From Geminicoccaceae bacterium (lineage in GTDB: Bacteria > Pseudomonadota > Alphaproteobacteria > Geminicoccales > Geminicoccaceae), in contig JANQNY010000059.1 in NCBI GenBank assembly GCA_028279345.1, forward strand, positions 40,014 to 104,013: a stretch of DNA of 64,000 nucleotides, given 5' to 3'. Below the pieces are notes generated by a model, which was not told where the DNA came from, ran no database searches, and saw only the letters and a program-made list of their open reading frames with translations. The position numbers and the translations under genes are program-made. Below, in pieces: positions 1-9,330 of the stretch; position 1 is the first letter of the stretch, and each line of letters starts with the position of its first letter.

Positions 1-1659
1 GCGTTGAGCACCCGAATCGAGGCGCGCGGCGACGTGCCTACCATCCTCAACGTGGTCGATAGCGAACCGCTCACGCTGGCGAGCCGCTACGACCTGCCGA
101 AAACGGGAAGCACCGGCAGCGGTCGCTTTACAATCGAGGTGGCCCTCCCCCTGCTTCGCGACGTGGCGCTCGAACAGGTCAGCCTACTGTTCCAGGGCGA
201 CTTCGAGAACGTGACACTACCGGGAGTAGCAGCAGGCCGCGATCTGGCGGATGCGCGCCTCACGCTCGAGGCGACGCCCGATCGCGTCTCAGCCGACGGC
301 AATGGACTGATCGCGGACGTACCCTTGGCCTTCACCTTCCTGGTCGACGGCTCGAGTGACACGGAGACGATCGGCGTCAACGGCCGCGTCGACGCGACCG
401 CGTTGGAGCGTTTGGGCCTGCCCGCCGGCCTACCGCTCAGCGGCACCATCGGCCTCGACGCCCAGCTCGACCTGGCCGGCAGGACGACGCGCACCGACCT
501 CACGCTCGATCTGGCGGAGGCCGAGGTGAACATGCCCGTCTTTGCGGTGTGGAAGCCTCCGGGCATCGAGGGTCAGGCCACGGCACGGCTCACCGAAACG
601 GACGAAGAGATCGATCTGGAACGCCTGGCCGTCACGTGGCCGGGGGTTGAGGTGGTGGCTAGAGGCAGCCTCGCCGCTGACGGAGCGGTCCGTGCGCTGG
701 TCGTGGAGCCGCTGGTCGTCGCCGGCACACAGCTCTCCGTGACGATCGAGCGCGCCGGGCCCGGACTTGCCATCCTCGTGATCGGGCCCCGTCTCGACCT
801 CGCCCCCTTGCACGCGCCACCGCGTGAGGCCGAAGAGGCGGAAGCTATCCTCGACACCGACGTCGAGCTGCGTCTGGCGATCGACGAAGTGTCGAGCGGC
901 AGCTCCGCAGCGCTCTTGGACGCGAACGGTAGCGCCACGATCCAGGCCGGCCGTTTGCGGGCATTGAGCCTCGATGCTCGCACCGCAGAAGCGGCGCAAG
1001 GGCTCCGGGTACGCCTTTCGCCGGATGCCGTTGGCGGCCTCGACCTCGATCTCGCGAGCAACGATGCGGGCGGCGCGCTCCGTGCGTTGGGCCTCAGCGA
1101 CGCGCTTCACGGTGGCGTCATGCAGGTGGATGCGGTGGTGGCTGGACCGGGGTCCGCGACGCCGACACAGGGCACCATCGCCGTGGAGAACGCGGCCGTC
1201 GTGGGCGCGCCGCCGCTCGTTCGTCGCCTAGCCGCCGCACCTGCGATCGAAGGGTTGGCAACCGACGCCATCCAGGTGGCCAGCTTTGCGAGCGGCTTCA
1301 CCCTGGACGGCACGGAGCTACGTCTGAACGATGCCTCGATCCGCGCAGCCCAGCTGGCAGCGCGGGTCTCGGGGACGGTCGATCTTCGCACCAATCGGCT
1401 CGATCTCACCGGCAGCCTGGCGCCGCTCGCAACGATCAACCAGTTCATCGGCAACATCCCGGTGATCGGTGACCTGCTGCAGGGCCAGCGCGAGGCCGGT
1501 GCCTTCGCCATCGCGTTCTCGATCAAGGGCCCACGCGACGATCCGCAGGTCTCGGTCAACCCGCTGACCGTGGTCACACCAGGCGCGCTCCAAGACATGT
1601 TTGGTGGAAGCGGCATTGTCCCCGATAACCGTAGCCGCACCAACCTCCACGGCGACTGA
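1..1659 (+). CDS. AsmA-like / DUF3971-type envelope protein, C-terminal part (5' truncated)
   Basis: The reading frame is open from the first base of the window, so the true start lies upstream and only the last ~552 residues are seen. The protein is rich in alternating hydrophobic and Asp/Thr/Gly beta-strand text. It ends with a segment (NQFIGNIPVIGDLLQG, then a GPRDDPQVSVNP-like stretch and a Met/Phe-rich end) that resembles the C-terminus of AsmA/YhdP-like proteins. Such proteins are large periplasmic, inner-membrane-anchored beta-rich proteins thought to act in phospholipid transfer to the outer membrane. Family call is by resemblance; the anchor and N-terminal part cannot be checked. It converges on tyrS with a 23-base gap. 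Confidence 0.7.
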   Translation, partial: ALSTRIEARGDVPTILNVVDSEPLTLASRYDLPKTGSTGSGRFTIEVALPLLRDVALEQVSLLFQGDFENVTLPGVAAGRDLADARLTLEATPDRVSADGNGLIADVPLAFTFLVDGSSDTETIGVNGRVDATALERLGLPAGLPLSGTIGLDAQLDLAGRTTRTDLTLDLAEAEVNMPVFAVWKPPGIEGQATARLTETDEEIDLERLAVTWPGVEVVARGSLAADGAVRALVVEPLVVAGTQLSVTIERAGPGLAILVIGPRLDLAPLHAPPREAEEAEAILDTDVELRLAIDEVSSGSSAALLDANGSATIQAGRLRALSLDARTAEAAQGLRVRLSPDAVGGLDLDLASNDAGGALRALGLSDALHGGVMQVDAVVAGPGSATPTQGTIAVENAAVVGAPPLVRRLAAAPAIEGLATDAIQVASFASGFTLDGTELRLNDASIRAAQLAARVSGTVDLRTNRLDLTGSLAPLATINQFIGNIPVIGDLLQGQREAGAFAIAFSIKGPRDDPQVSVNPLTVVTPGALQDMFGGSGIVPDNRSRTNLHGD

Positions 1660-1682
1660 CCGCGCTCTCGCGCGTGCCAGGT

Positions 1683-2930
1683 TCAGCCGGGCCGAAGGAG
1701 GACGTGCCGCTTCTTGCCCGCCGAAAGCTTGACTGTTCCGTCGACCCGCAGATCGGCTTCGCCCACCTGTTGCAGCTCGTCACCGACATGCCCGTCGTTG
1801 AGCCGCGCACCGCCGCCGCGCACTAGGCGCCGGGCCTCGCCCTTGCTCGCCACCAAGCCCGCGGCGACGAAAAGATCGACGACCGTGACGCCCGCAGCGA
1901 CGACCGCGCGATCGATCGTCACTTCCGGAAGGTTGGTGTCATCGCCCACCGCCTCGAAGACGCCCGCTGCCGCGTCCCTGGCATCGATGGCGGCGGCTTC
2001 GCCATGCGCAAGCCTAGTCGCTTCGGTCGCGAGCACCTTCTTCGCCTCGTTCAACTCCCCGCCGGCGAGCGCCTCCAGGCGCTCGATCTCCGAGCGCGGC
2101 AGCAGCGTGAACAATCGGAGGAAGCGGCCGACATCGGCGTCGTCCACGTTCCGCCAGAACTGCCAGTAGTCGAAGGGCGCCAGGCGGTCGGCATTGAGCC
2201 AGACGGCACCCTGCGCGGACTTTCCCATCTTCTCGCCCGACGCCTTGGTGATGAGCGGCGTCGTGAGGCCGAAAAGCTCCACCCCGCCGAAGCGACGATT
2301 GAGCTCGACGCCATTGACGATGTTACCCCACTGATCCGAGCCACCCATCTGCAGCCGGCACTCGTAGCGCCGGGCGAGCTCGGTGAAGTCGTAGGCCTGC
2401 ATGATCATGTAGTTGAACTCGAGGAACGTCAGCGGCTGCTCGCGCTCCAGCCGCAACCGCACCGAATCGAAGGTCAGCATGCGGTTAACGGTGAAGTGCC
2501 GCCCTACCTCCCTGAGAAAAGGGACGTAGCTCAGCCGGTCGAGCCACTCGGCGTTGTCGACCAAGCGCGTGCGTCCGCCGTCGAGGTCCAAGAACGCCTG
2601 CAGCGAACGGCGGATACCCGCCTGGTTGACCGCCAGCGTCGCGTCGTCCTGGAGCTTCCTGACCTCGTCGCGGCCCGAGGGATCGCCGACCTTGGTCGTC
2701 CCGCCGCCGATGAGCGCGATGGGCCGGTGCCCGGCCTCCTCGAGGTGCCGCAGCAGCATGATCGAAACGAGATTGCCGATGTGCAGGCTGTCGGCGGTGC
2801 AGTCGAAGCCGACATAGCCACCGATGGCGCCACCCAGCAGCGCCTCGTCGAGCCCCGCAGCGTCGGTGATCTGATGGATGAAGCCACGCCATTCGAGCGT
2901 GCGTAGGAAGTCGGAACGGAAGCTGGTCAT
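1683..2930 (-). CDS. tyrS: Tyrosyl-tRNA synthetase
   Basis: Charges tRNA-Tyr with tyrosine in the cytoplasm. The 415-residue protein has the class I signature HIGN at residues 50-53 and KMGKS at about 233-237, the usual TyrRS version of KMSKS. It also has the tyrosine/tRNA pocket text QMGGSDQWGNIVNG in between. The C-terminal ~65 residues form an S4 RNA-binding domain (AGLVASKGEARRLVRGGG). Length is normal for bacterial TyrRS. ATG start is at 2930. It is transcribed towards the AsmA-like gene and sits 33 bases beyond the alpha/beta hydrolase stop-side neighbour on the same strand, so the two may be cotranscribed. Confidence 0.97.
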   Translation of the reverse strand: MTSFRSDFLRTLEWRGFIHQITDAAGLDEALLGGAIGGYVGFDCTADSLHIGNLVSIMLLRHLEEAGHRPIALIGGGTTKVGDPSGRDEVRKLQDDATLAVNQAGIRRSLQAFLDLDGGRTRLVDNAEWLDRLSYVPFLREVGRHFTVNRMLTFDSVRLRLEREQPLTFLEFNYMIMQAYDFTELARRYECRLQMGGSDQWGNIVNGVELNRRFGGVELFGLTTPLITKASGEKMGKSAQGAVWLNADRLAPFDYWQFWRNVDDADVGRFLRLFTLLPRSEIERLEALAGGELNEAKKVLATEATRLAHGEAAAIDARDAAAGVFEAVGDDTNLPEVTIDRAVVAAGVTVVDLFVAAGLVASKGEARRLVRGGGARLNDGHVGDELQQVGEADLRVDGTVKLSAGKKRHVLLRPG

Positions 2931-2963
2931 CGGTCGGTCCGGCGGCGCCTAGGCCGTTCGCGT

Positions 2964-3617
2964 TCAGGCGAGCTCGACGGTCGACATCTCGCGATCGATG
3001 TAGGCCTCGACCAGTTGTGCAAGCTCGTCGATCTTCTTGGAGAAGACGTGGTCGGCGTTCTCGATGACCGACACGTCGATGGTGATGGCGCGCTGATGCG
3101 CGAGCCGCTCGCACAGCTTCCGCACGGCCTCGGTCGGGGTCACGATGTCACGATCGCCCTGAATGACGAGACCCGATGAAGGGCACGGTGCCAGAAAGGA
3201 GAAGTCGTAGAGGCTCGCGGGCAAGGCTGCGCAGACAAAGCGATAGATCTCGGGCCGCCGCATCAGGAGCTGCATGGCGATCCAGGCGCCGAAGGAGAAG
3301 CCCGCGCACCAAACGATGCGGCTGTTCGGGTTGTGAAGCTGCATCCAGTCGAGGGCAGATGCGGCATCGCGCAGCTCACCCTGGCCATGATCGAACACAC
3401 CTTGCGAGCGGCCGACGCCCCGGAAGTTGAAGCGCAGGACCGAGAAGCCGCGCCGCTGGAACGCCTGAAACATGGCGAGCGCGACGCGGTTGTTCATGGT
3501 ACCGCCATGCAGCGGATGCGGGTGCAGAACGATCGCGAGCGGCGGCGTGGGGCCCTCACCGTGGGTGTAGCGTCCCTCGAGCCGGCCATCCGATCCGTTG
3601 AAGATTACCTCGGGCAT
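2964..3617 (-). CDS. Alpha/beta hydrolase (dienelactone-hydrolase-like, short form)
   Basis: A 217-residue cytoplasmic hydrolase. It shows the oxyanion/HPHP region LHPHPLHGGTMNN, the nucleophile elbow GFSFGAW, an acid in GDRDIVTP and a catalytic His in NADHVFSKK, so a complete Ser-Asp-His triad is visible. This matches the small alpha/beta hydrolases often found near Fe-S or sulfur genes in alphaproteobacteria; the substrate is unknown. The open frame extends to 3662, but the ATG at 3617 (MPEVIFNG) is where family similarity begins. It lies upstream of tyrS on the same strand and is divergent from cysE. Confidence 0.85.
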   Translation of the reverse strand: MPEVIFNGSDGRLEGRYTHGEGPTPPLAIVLHPHPLHGGTMNNRVALAMFQAFQRRGFSVLRFNFRGVGRSQGVFDHGQGELRDAASALDWMQLHNPNSRIVWCAGFSFGAWIAMQLLMRRPEIYRFVCAALPASLYDFSFLAPCPSSGLVIQGDRDIVTPTEAVRKLCERLAHQRAITIDVSVIENADHVFSKKIDELAQLVEAYIDREMSTVELA

Positions 3618-3795
3618 GGCCGTCTCCGCTTCGACCCGTCGCACTGCCGGCACCGCACGCAATTGACCGCGCTGACGCGACGACGGTATGGCTGATGTTG
3701 AGGTGGTCGAGCGAGCGAACGGAAGGGCGTGAACACGCTACTTGTCGAGCTGCGGCTGTAATCCCACCTTGGGAGGCTGGATATAGCCTCGGGGG

Positions 3796-4494
3796 ATGGC
3801 GATGTTCAAGAGACTGTGGGACGACGTTGCCGCGATCCGCGAACGCGACCCGGCGGCTGGGTCGAATTTGGAGGTGCTGCTGTGCTATCCTGGATTGCAC
3901 GCAATCCTCTGGCATCGCCTGTCGCACGCGCTTTGGCGACGCGGCCTTAAGCTGCCGGCTCGGTTCCTTTCCAATGTCAATCGGACGCTGACCGGTATTG
4001 AGATCCACCCCGGCGCGCAGATCGGCGCGCGCGTTTTCATCGACCACGGCATGGCTGTGATGATCGGCGAAACGGCGGTCATCGGCGACAATGTCACGCT
4101 CTACCAGGGTGTCACGCTGGGTGGTGTCAGCCTCGATCCGGGCAAGCGGCACCCGACAATCGAGGACGATGTGGTGGTAGGAGCGGGCGCGGCCGTGCTG
4201 GGACCCTTCACGGTCGGACGTGGTGCGCGTGTGGGCGCCAACGCCGTAGTTCTTCGCGAGGTGGCGCCCGGCGATACGATGATCGGCATTCCTGCGCATT
4301 CTGCGGCAAACAAGCGCCGACGTCCCGATCAATGCTGCTTCCAGCCCTACGGCACCGAGCCGGGTGAAGCGGAAGACCCGACCATCCGCGCCGTCGACGA
4401 GCTCTGCAAGCACGTGGATATGCTGCACGCCCGCATCGAGACGCTGGAGGCCGAGCGGGTGCAGGAGCGCAAGCGCGAGCTGCTCGCGTCCTGA
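3796..4494 (+). CDS. cysE: Serine O-acetyltransferase
   Basis: Transfers acetyl from acetyl-CoA to serine, giving O-acetylserine, the carbon skeleton for cysteine. The 232-residue protein has an N-terminal helical part (residues 1-65) and a left-handed beta-helix of hexapeptide repeats, with the family segments [24 protein letters not shown] and YQGVTLGG. The C-terminal tail is charged and helical and probably forms a coiled coil. It is shorter than the enterobacterial enzyme, as in many alphaproteobacteria and Gram-positives. A second ATG at 3802 has the better-spaced GGGGG (3791-3795), so the start may be two codons later. Four bases separate it from the desulfurase gene, which links cysteine supply to sulfur mobilisation. 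Confidence 0.93.
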   Translation: MAMFKRLWDDVAAIRERDPAAGSNLEVLLCYPGLHAILWHRLSHALWRRGLKLPARFLSNVNRTLTGIEIHPGAQIGARVFIDHGMAVMIGETAVIGDNVTLYQGVTLGGVSLDPGKRHPTIEDDVVVGAGAAVLGPFTVGRGARVGANAVVLREVAPGDTMIGIPAHSAANKRRRPDQCCFQPYGTEPGEAEDPTIRAVDELCKHVDMLHARIETLEAERVQERKRELLAS

Positions 4495-4498
4495 GCGG

Positions 4499-5578
4499 GT
4501 GATCGACCTCGACCACAACGCCGGCTCACCGCTGCGGCCCGAGGCGCGCCGCCCGATGCATGAGGCGCTCGACGCCGGCGGCAACCCCTCCGCCGTCCAC
4601 GCTTCGGGCCGACGCGCCAAGCGCCACCTCGAGGACGCGCGGGAGATGGTCGCTGATGTCGCGGGAACCTGCCCCGACCGGGTCGTCTTCACCAGCGGCG
4701 GCACCGAAGCCAACGCACTGGCGCTGCATGGCCGGCGCGTGCTGGCATCCGCCGTCGAGCACCCCGCCGTCCTACGTCATCCGCATACGCTCGGGGAGCG
4801 CCTGCCGGTAGATGCTGCGGGATGCGTCCGCGTCGAGGCAGTGGCCAGAATGGTCGTTGCCACGGGTGCCGACACGGTCGCGGTCATGGCGGCCAACAAC
4901 GAAACGGGTGTGATTCAGCCACTCGCCGCCGTTCGCGACGCGTTGCCGGAGGGGGTCAACTTGCACGTGGACGCCGTGCAAGTGCCGGGACGCCTTGACC
5001 TGGCACCCCTCGTTGCGCAGGCGGACAGCCTCGCGCTGTCGTCCCACAAGGTTGGCGGACCGGCCGGAGCCGGTGCCCTGATCCTCGCGCCCGGATTCGA
5101 ACCCGTTTTGCTGATCGCCGGAGGCGGGCAGGAGCGAGGCCTGCGCGGTGGCACGGAGAACGTGCCGGCTGCGGCAGGGTTCGCTGCGGCGCTGACGGCT
5201 ATCGACGCGAACGAGATCGCACGTGTTCGCGAGCTGCGTTCTAGGTTGGAAGCTGGCCTCAGGGCACTCGTCGCCAACCTCGTGGTGCTGGGCGACGGCG
5301 CTCCGCGGCTCATCAACACGTTGGCCGTCACGGCACCCGGGTGGCGCGCCGAGCGGCTGTTGATGGCGCTGGACCTGGCAGGCGTTGCCGTCAGCAGCGG
5401 CGCCGCGTGCTCGTCCGGCACGGTAAAGCGCAGCCATGTCCTTGAAGCGATGGGCGTGTGTGACGATTTGATAGATGGAATGCTCAGGTTTTCGCTTGGC
5501 TGGTCGACGATCGAGGCCGACATTGATGAGGCACTCGCCCGCATCGCACCGATACTCGGGCGACGCCGCGCAGCCTGA
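4499..5578 (+). CDS. Cysteine desulfurase (NifS/IscS type)
   Basis: A PLP enzyme that takes sulfur from cysteine as a persulfide for Fe-S cluster building and tRNA thiolation. Visible: N-terminal DLDHNAGSPL, the PLP lysine in SSHKVGGPAG (about residue 184), the GGGQERGLRGGTENV loop and the mobile catalytic cysteine in SGAACSSGT (about residue 303), typical of group I enzymes. The frame is open from 4364 inside cysE, but the first 45 codons are out-of-frame cysE sequence. I chose the GTG at 4499, four bases after the cysE stop, giving 359 residues. It is followed by an A-type carrier and ferredoxin; no IscU-type scaffold is present here. Confidence 0.93.
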   Translation: MIDLDHNAGSPLRPEARRPMHEALDAGGNPSAVHASGRRAKRHLEDAREMVADVAGTCPDRVVFTSGGTEANALALHGRRVLASAVEHPAVLRHPHTLGERLPVDAAGCVRVEAVARMVVATGADTVAVMAANNETGVIQPLAAVRDALPEGVNLHVDAVQVPGRLDLAPLVAQADSLALSSHKVGGPAGAGALILAPGFEPVLLIAGGGQERGLRGGTENVPAAAGFAAALTAIDANEIARVRELRSRLEAGLRALVANLVVLGDGAPRLINTLAVTAPGWRAERLLMALDLAGVAVSSGAACSSGTVKRSHVLEAMGVCDDLIDGMLRFSLGWSTIEADIDEALARIAPILGRRRAA

Positions 5579-5624
5579 GCGGTAGCGAGGCCTCCTGACC
5601 GAGGCTCTGGAAACGGCAGGGAAC

Positions 5625-5972
5625 ATGGCGACAGCGATACGACCAGCGCCGATCAGCATCACCGAGGCCGCAGCAGCACGACTGCGCGAGCTCATCGCGA
5701 CCAAGGGCGACACGGCAACCGGCATCCGCCTCGGGGTGAAGATGGCCGGCTGCTCTGGGCTTACCTACACCCTCAACTTCGCCGACGAGGCCAACGACCG
5801 CGACGAGGTCGTGGATTTGGGCGGCGCCAAGCTGTTCGTCGAGCCCGACGCGATGATGTTCCTCATCGGCACGGAGATGGACTTCGTACGCGATCGGCTG
5901 GGTGCATCGTTCAAGTTCCACAATCCCAACGAGAAGGGCCGGTGCGGCTGCGGCGAGAGCTTCACCGTCTAG
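5625..5972 (+). CDS. A-type iron-sulfur carrier protein (IscA/HesB family)
   Basis: Receives and passes on Fe-S clusters. The 115-residue protein has the three conserved cysteines of the family: one in MAGCSGLTY (about residue 46) and the C-terminal GRCGCGESF pair. Length is typical. It lies 46 bases after the desulfurase and one base before the ferredoxin start, so all are likely one operon. Whether it matches IscA, SufA or ErpA in function cannot be told from sequence alone, hence no gene symbol. Confidence 0.93.
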   Translation: MATAIRPAPISITEAAAARLRELIATKGDTATGIRLGVKMAGCSGLTYTLNFADEANDRDEVVDLGGAKLFVEPDAMMFLIGTEMDFVRDRLGASFKFHNPNEKGRCGCGESFTV

Positions 5973-5973
5973 T

Positions 5974-6285
5974 ATGCCGCGCGTCATCGCCGTCATCGGC
6001 GAAGGCCACGAGCGCGAGCTCGAGGCGGCGGCTGGATCGACCATTCTGGACATTGCCCGGACAGCCGACCTGCCGCTCGAGGGCACCTGCGGGGGCCAGA
6101 TGGCGTGCGCCACCTGCCATGTGGTGGTAGATGCGGCGTGGGCTAAGCGCCTGCCCCGCCCATCACCCGAGGAGAGCGAAATGATCGCTCTAGCCGTCCG
6201 CCCCCAACCGCGCTCAAGGCTCGGCTGCCAGGTTCGACTCGCCGACGAACTCGACGGGCTGCGCTTCGAGGTGGTGGGAGAATGA
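5974..6285 (+). CDS. 2Fe-2S ferredoxin, adrenodoxin/Isc type
   Basis: A 103-residue electron carrier. The cluster ligands are visible as CGGQMACATC (C-x5-C-x2-C) followed by a fourth cysteine in RLGCQVRL, the vertebrate/Isc-type arrangement rather than the plant type. Such ferredoxins supply electrons to cysteine-desulfurase-driven Fe-S assembly. The ATG at 5974 directly follows the carrier stop; the upstream open frame (from 5902) overlaps the carrier gene and is not used. It overlaps mnmA by ATGA at 6282. Confidence 0.93.
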   Translation: MPRVIAVIGEGHERELEAAAGSTILDIARTADLPLEGTCGGQMACATCHVVVDAAWAKRLPRPSPEESEMIALAVRPQPRSRLGCQVRLADELDGLRFEVVGE

Positions 6286-7397
6286 CGGGCTTCGACGAGC
6301 TCCCCACAGGTGCTCGCGTCGTCGTCGCGATGTCGGGCGGCGTTGACAGCGCCGTCGCGGCGGCGCTCGCCAAGCGGCGTGGGCTCGACGTCGTCGGCAT
6401 CACGCTGCAGCTCTACGACCACGGCGCCGCGGTCGGTCGCAAGGGCGCGTGCTGTGCCGGCCAGGACATCTACGACGCCCGCCGCGTCGCGGACCAGCTC
6501 CAAATCCCGCACTACGTCCTCGACTTCGAGGAGCGCTTCCGCAAGACCGTGATCAACGACTTCGCGGATAGCTACGCCCAGGGGCGCACGCCGATCCCCT
6601 GCGTGCGCTGCAACCAGCGTATCAAGTTCGGTGACCTGTTCGCGATCGCCGACGACCTGGGTGCGGCAGCTCTCGTGACCGGGCACTACGCGCGGCGGCT
6701 CCCCGGCCCCGAACTGCACCGTGCCGTCGATGCGAGCCGCGATCAGACCTATTTCCTCGCCCAGACCACCCCTGCCCAGCTCGAGCGACTGCGCTTTCCG
6801 TTGGGTGCGCTCCTGAAGCGCGAGGTCAGGCGGCTCGCCGACGAGCTGGGCCTCAAGGTCGCCGCAAAGCCGGAGAGCCGCGACATCTGCTTCGTGCCGA
6901 GCGGTCACTACAGCGAGGTGGTCAGGCGACTGAGGCCTGACGCAGCGGAGCCCGGACCGATCGTCGACGTGGACGGGCGCGAGGTTGGCACGCATGGGGG
7001 GCTCGCCAACTACACAGTTGGCCAAAGGCGCGGCCTGGGCGTCGCCACGGGCCAACCGCTCTACGTGCTCGGGCTGGAGCGCGAGCGGCGTGCGGTCGTC
7101 GTCGGCCCCAAGCGGGCGCTGGTCGTGCCGGCGTTTCGCGTCAACGAGGTGAACCAGCTCGTCGCACACGATGCGCTCGTGGGGCCGGTCGAGGTCAAGC
7201 ACCGAGCGCATGAGGCGGCCGTGGCGGCGCGGCTCGAGCCGGACAGCGACGGCATCAGGGTCGTACTCGGCGAACCCGGTTTCGGCATCGCACCCGGTCA
7301 AGCCTGCGTTGTCTACAGTGGCAGCCGCGTTCTCGCTGGCGGCTTCATCGACCACGTCGAGACCGCGCGGCCGGTGGCGCAACCCGCCTCGGCTTGA
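6282..7397 (+). CDS. mnmA: tRNA-specific 2-thiouridylase
   Basis: Makes 2-thiouridine at wobble position 34 of tRNA Glu, Gln and Lys, using sulfur relayed from a cysteine desulfurase. The 371-residue protein has the PP-loop ATP motif AMSGGVDSAVAAAL at its N-terminus, the catalytic cysteine in IPCVRCNQRIKF and the second catalytic cysteine in SRDICFVPSGHY. The C-terminal beta-barrel (NYTVGQRRGLGV onwards) is complete. The start overlaps the ferredoxin stop (ATGA), which ties sulfur delivery and use in one operon. A tRNA-Met gene follows 41 bases later. Confidence 0.96.
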   Translation: MTGFDELPTGARVVVAMSGGVDSAVAAALAKRRGLDVVGITLQLYDHGAAVGRKGACCAGQDIYDARRVADQLQIPHYVLDFEERFRKTVINDFADSYAQGRTPIPCVRCNQRIKFGDLFAIADDLGAAALVTGHYARRLPGPELHRAVDASRDQTYFLAQTTPAQLERLRFPLGALLKREVRRLADELGLKVAAKPESRDICFVPSGHYSEVVRRLRPDAAEPGPIVDVDGREVGTHGGLANYTVGQRRGLGVATGQPLYVLGLERERRAVVVGPKRALVVPAFRVNEVNQLVAHDALVGPVEVKHRAHEAAVAARLEPDSDGIRVVLGEPGFGIAPGQACVVYSGSRVLAGGFIDHVETARPVAQPASA

Positions 7398-7438
7398 CAC
7401 TGGCGGGTGTCGATCTTAGACCGCGGCGCACCGCGCGT

Positions 7439-7513
7439 GGCGGAGTAGCTCAGCGGTAGAGCAGAGGAATCATAATCCTTGGGTCGGGGGTTCAAATCCC
7501 TCCTCCGCTACCA
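7439..7513 (+). tRNA. tRNA-Met (anticodon CAT)
   Basis: A 75-nt cloverleaf with encoded CCA. Acceptor GGCGGAG pairs with CTCCGCT (G-U at the first pair); D stem GCTC/GAGC; anticodon stem GAGGA/TCCTT around loop ATCATAA with anticodon CAT; T stem GGGGG/CCCTC around TTCAAAT. An Ile tRNA with lysidine also carries CAT, but the acceptor and D-arm look more like elongator Met. It sits at the left edge of an accessory stretch and could have served as an integration site. Confidence 0.93.
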
Positions 7514-7840
7514 ACGCGAACCGCGGGGTTCAGCAATCGCCCCGGTCCGACAGCTAACGCCGCTGCGACTTCAGCGCGGCAGCCGACGGCTGACGTCAAT
7601 GGTTCGACAGACCGCCGCAGTGAATCCTTGAAGAACGATGGCATGTTGAACTGCGCGACACGCAGGCGCGGTCGGCTTGGCGCGTTGTTGGAGACGACCT
7701 CGTTCGGTTGCCCGGGCCCGCCTGTGTCGCGTTGCGCGCCGTCGCGGCGGTGTTAGCCTGCGAACGAGCGGTTGCCGTTTCCGCCGCGCCGGAGTGTGCG
7801 ATGGCGGACGTGCGGGCGCAATTTGCAACGACAGGACGGC
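7514..7840 (+). other. Gene-free segment after tRNA-Met
   Basis: About 330 bases between the tRNA and the chosen start of the acyltransferase. A short GAACC/GGTTC hairpin lies just after the tRNA (about 7518-7531) without a T run. The frame of the next gene is open back to 7772, but the extra residues are Arg-rich and unlike a protein start. No other signal was recognised. Confidence 0.4.
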
Positions 7841-9064
7841 ATGCCCAGTCAGTCCGACGGAAACGGGCGCGGCAACGAACCGCGCCGCACCGCGCGCAAC
7901 CGAACGGCGAAGCGAGGCTCCGCGCGCGGCCAATTGCCGTTGGCGCTGCAACGCTCGGCCGGCGCGCTCACCATCAGTCCCGTCGACTCGCTCGTTGAGC
8001 TCAAGCGGCTCGAGATGCCCTGGTGGGAACTTGTGCGCAGCGCGCCAAGGCCCAGCTACTACAACACCCCGGGGTTTCTCCTGCCGTGGGCCGAGTGGGT
8101 GGCTTCCGCCTGGACGCCGCACATGACTGCGGTCCACCGCGGGCGTGAGCTGATCGGTCTCGTGCCGCTCTTTCATCGTAGTTCGAGCGCGGCACTGTTC
8201 GGGTTGGGCGTGCTCGGCTTCCCCGTCCAGGGACCGACGCCTCCCTTCGAGATCGTCGCCGCACCCAATGAGCAGCAAGCGGTGGCCGACGCGCTGATGG
8301 GCTCGCTGCTTGCCGACCGGAGCTGGTCGGCGCTCTGGCTGCCTCACCTGGATCCGCGCGCGCCCACGAACCGGGCCTTCCTGCACATCGCCCGACGGCG
8401 CCTCCACGTCCTGCCACGGCGGACGACACGGCTGCTCGGCGTCGATACGGCGCGCGGCACCTTCGCTGCCTTCTCCACCGGACCGGAGCGCACGGCCACG
8501 AAAGCGAAGGAGCAGCATAGCGCAGCGCTCGACGCTGGTCGCACGTGGCGCGTCCGGGTGTACCCCCAGGATGCCGAGCTGCCGTTCGACGCAGCCCTCG
8601 ACGGTGCCGCAGGCGTCGTCCGGCGGAGCACCACAAGGGCGGACGTTGTGGCAGCACGCCTCAAGGCCTTGCGGCTCTTGGCCCTGGCCGCCGACCAACA
8701 TGGCGCCTTGCAGATCCACTTGCTGGAGCACGAGGGCAAGGTGGTGAGCCTGCTTGTCGCATTTCGCTTCCGCCGCCGGCTGCAGCTGTTCAGCCACGCC
8801 ACCGCTCACCAACATAGCGAGGGGTCGCCGCACGTGCGGCTGCTCCTGGATGCCATCGAGCGGAGCTTCGTCGACGAAACACAGCTCGTCGAGTTCGGCG
8901 CAGCGTTCGACGACGTGCAGGCGCTAGCGAATTGGCGGCGCCCCGATATGGAGTTTCGCGCGGCGCGCTCGGGCTTCATGTCTCGCGCGCACGCAAGTGC
9001 TTACTTTCGTTTCCGCGACCCGCATCGCGATGACCCCGAAGTCTCCTCCAGCGCACGACGCTGA
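7841..9064 (+). CDS. BioF2-like (CelD/GNAT-fold) acyltransferase
   Basis: About 407 residues. The central and C-terminal parts resemble the BioF2-like/CelD acetyltransferase family: aromatic N-terminal block WWELVRSAPRPSYYNTPGFL, then a second GNAT lobe with LEHEGKVVSLLVAFRF and FSHATAHQHSEGSP, and a DVQALANWRRPDMEFR end. Family members act in polysaccharide or antibiotic synthesis and in acyl transfer; the acceptor here is unknown. The start is uncertain: ATG 7841 gives a basic, low-complexity first 40 residues, and in-frame alternatives exist up- and downstream. It stands alone between tRNA-Met and an S9 peptidase. Confidence 0.65.
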   Translation: MPSQSDGNGRGNEPRRTARNRTAKRGSARGQLPLALQRSAGALTISPVDSLVELKRLEMPWWELVRSAPRPSYYNTPGFLLPWAEWVASAWTPHMTAVHRGRELIGLVPLFHRSSSAALFGLGVLGFPVQGPTPPFEIVAAPNEQQAVADALMGSLLADRSWSALWLPHLDPRAPTNRAFLHIARRRLHVLPRRTTRLLGVDTARGTFAAFSTGPERTATKAKEQHSAALDAGRTWRVRVYPQDAELPFDAALDGAAGVVRRSTTRADVVAARLKALRLLALAADQHGALQIHLLEHEGKVVSLLVAFRFRRRLQLFSHATAHQHSEGSPHVRLLLDAIERSFVDETQLVEFGAAFDDVQALANWRRPDMEFRAARSGFMSRAHASAYFRFRDPHRDDPEVSSSARR

Positions 9065-9330
9065 CCGAAGCGTCGATAGCACGACAGGCGCAGGGTCGAC
9101 CTCCCCCGCACGGCATGGACCGGCACCCGCGGGCCGTGCCAGCCAGCTTCGCCAACAGGCCACCGAAGCCCAGTTGCACGACGAGAAGACCCCGACGACA
9201 ATTCGCGCGAAGCCCGATCGGCCACGCGGCCAAGCGTGCGATGCGGCGTTCAACCAAAGCCGGACTGCGCTACGCCTCGCGCGTGTGCCACTGTCACGAG
9301 TCGACAAGATCGCTTTGCTGGAAGCAATAG

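Noticed and set aside
5484..7400. 638-residue open frame on the minus strand opposite the Fe-S genes and mnmA
   Set aside because: It lies antisense to four well-supported genes; its length comes from GC-rich codon bias, and no domain is visible.
7571..8833. 420-residue minus-strand frame opposite the BioF2-like gene
   Set aside because: Composition is Arg/Gln-rich and shadow-like; the plus strand carries recognisable GNAT text, though that gene itself is only moderately certain.
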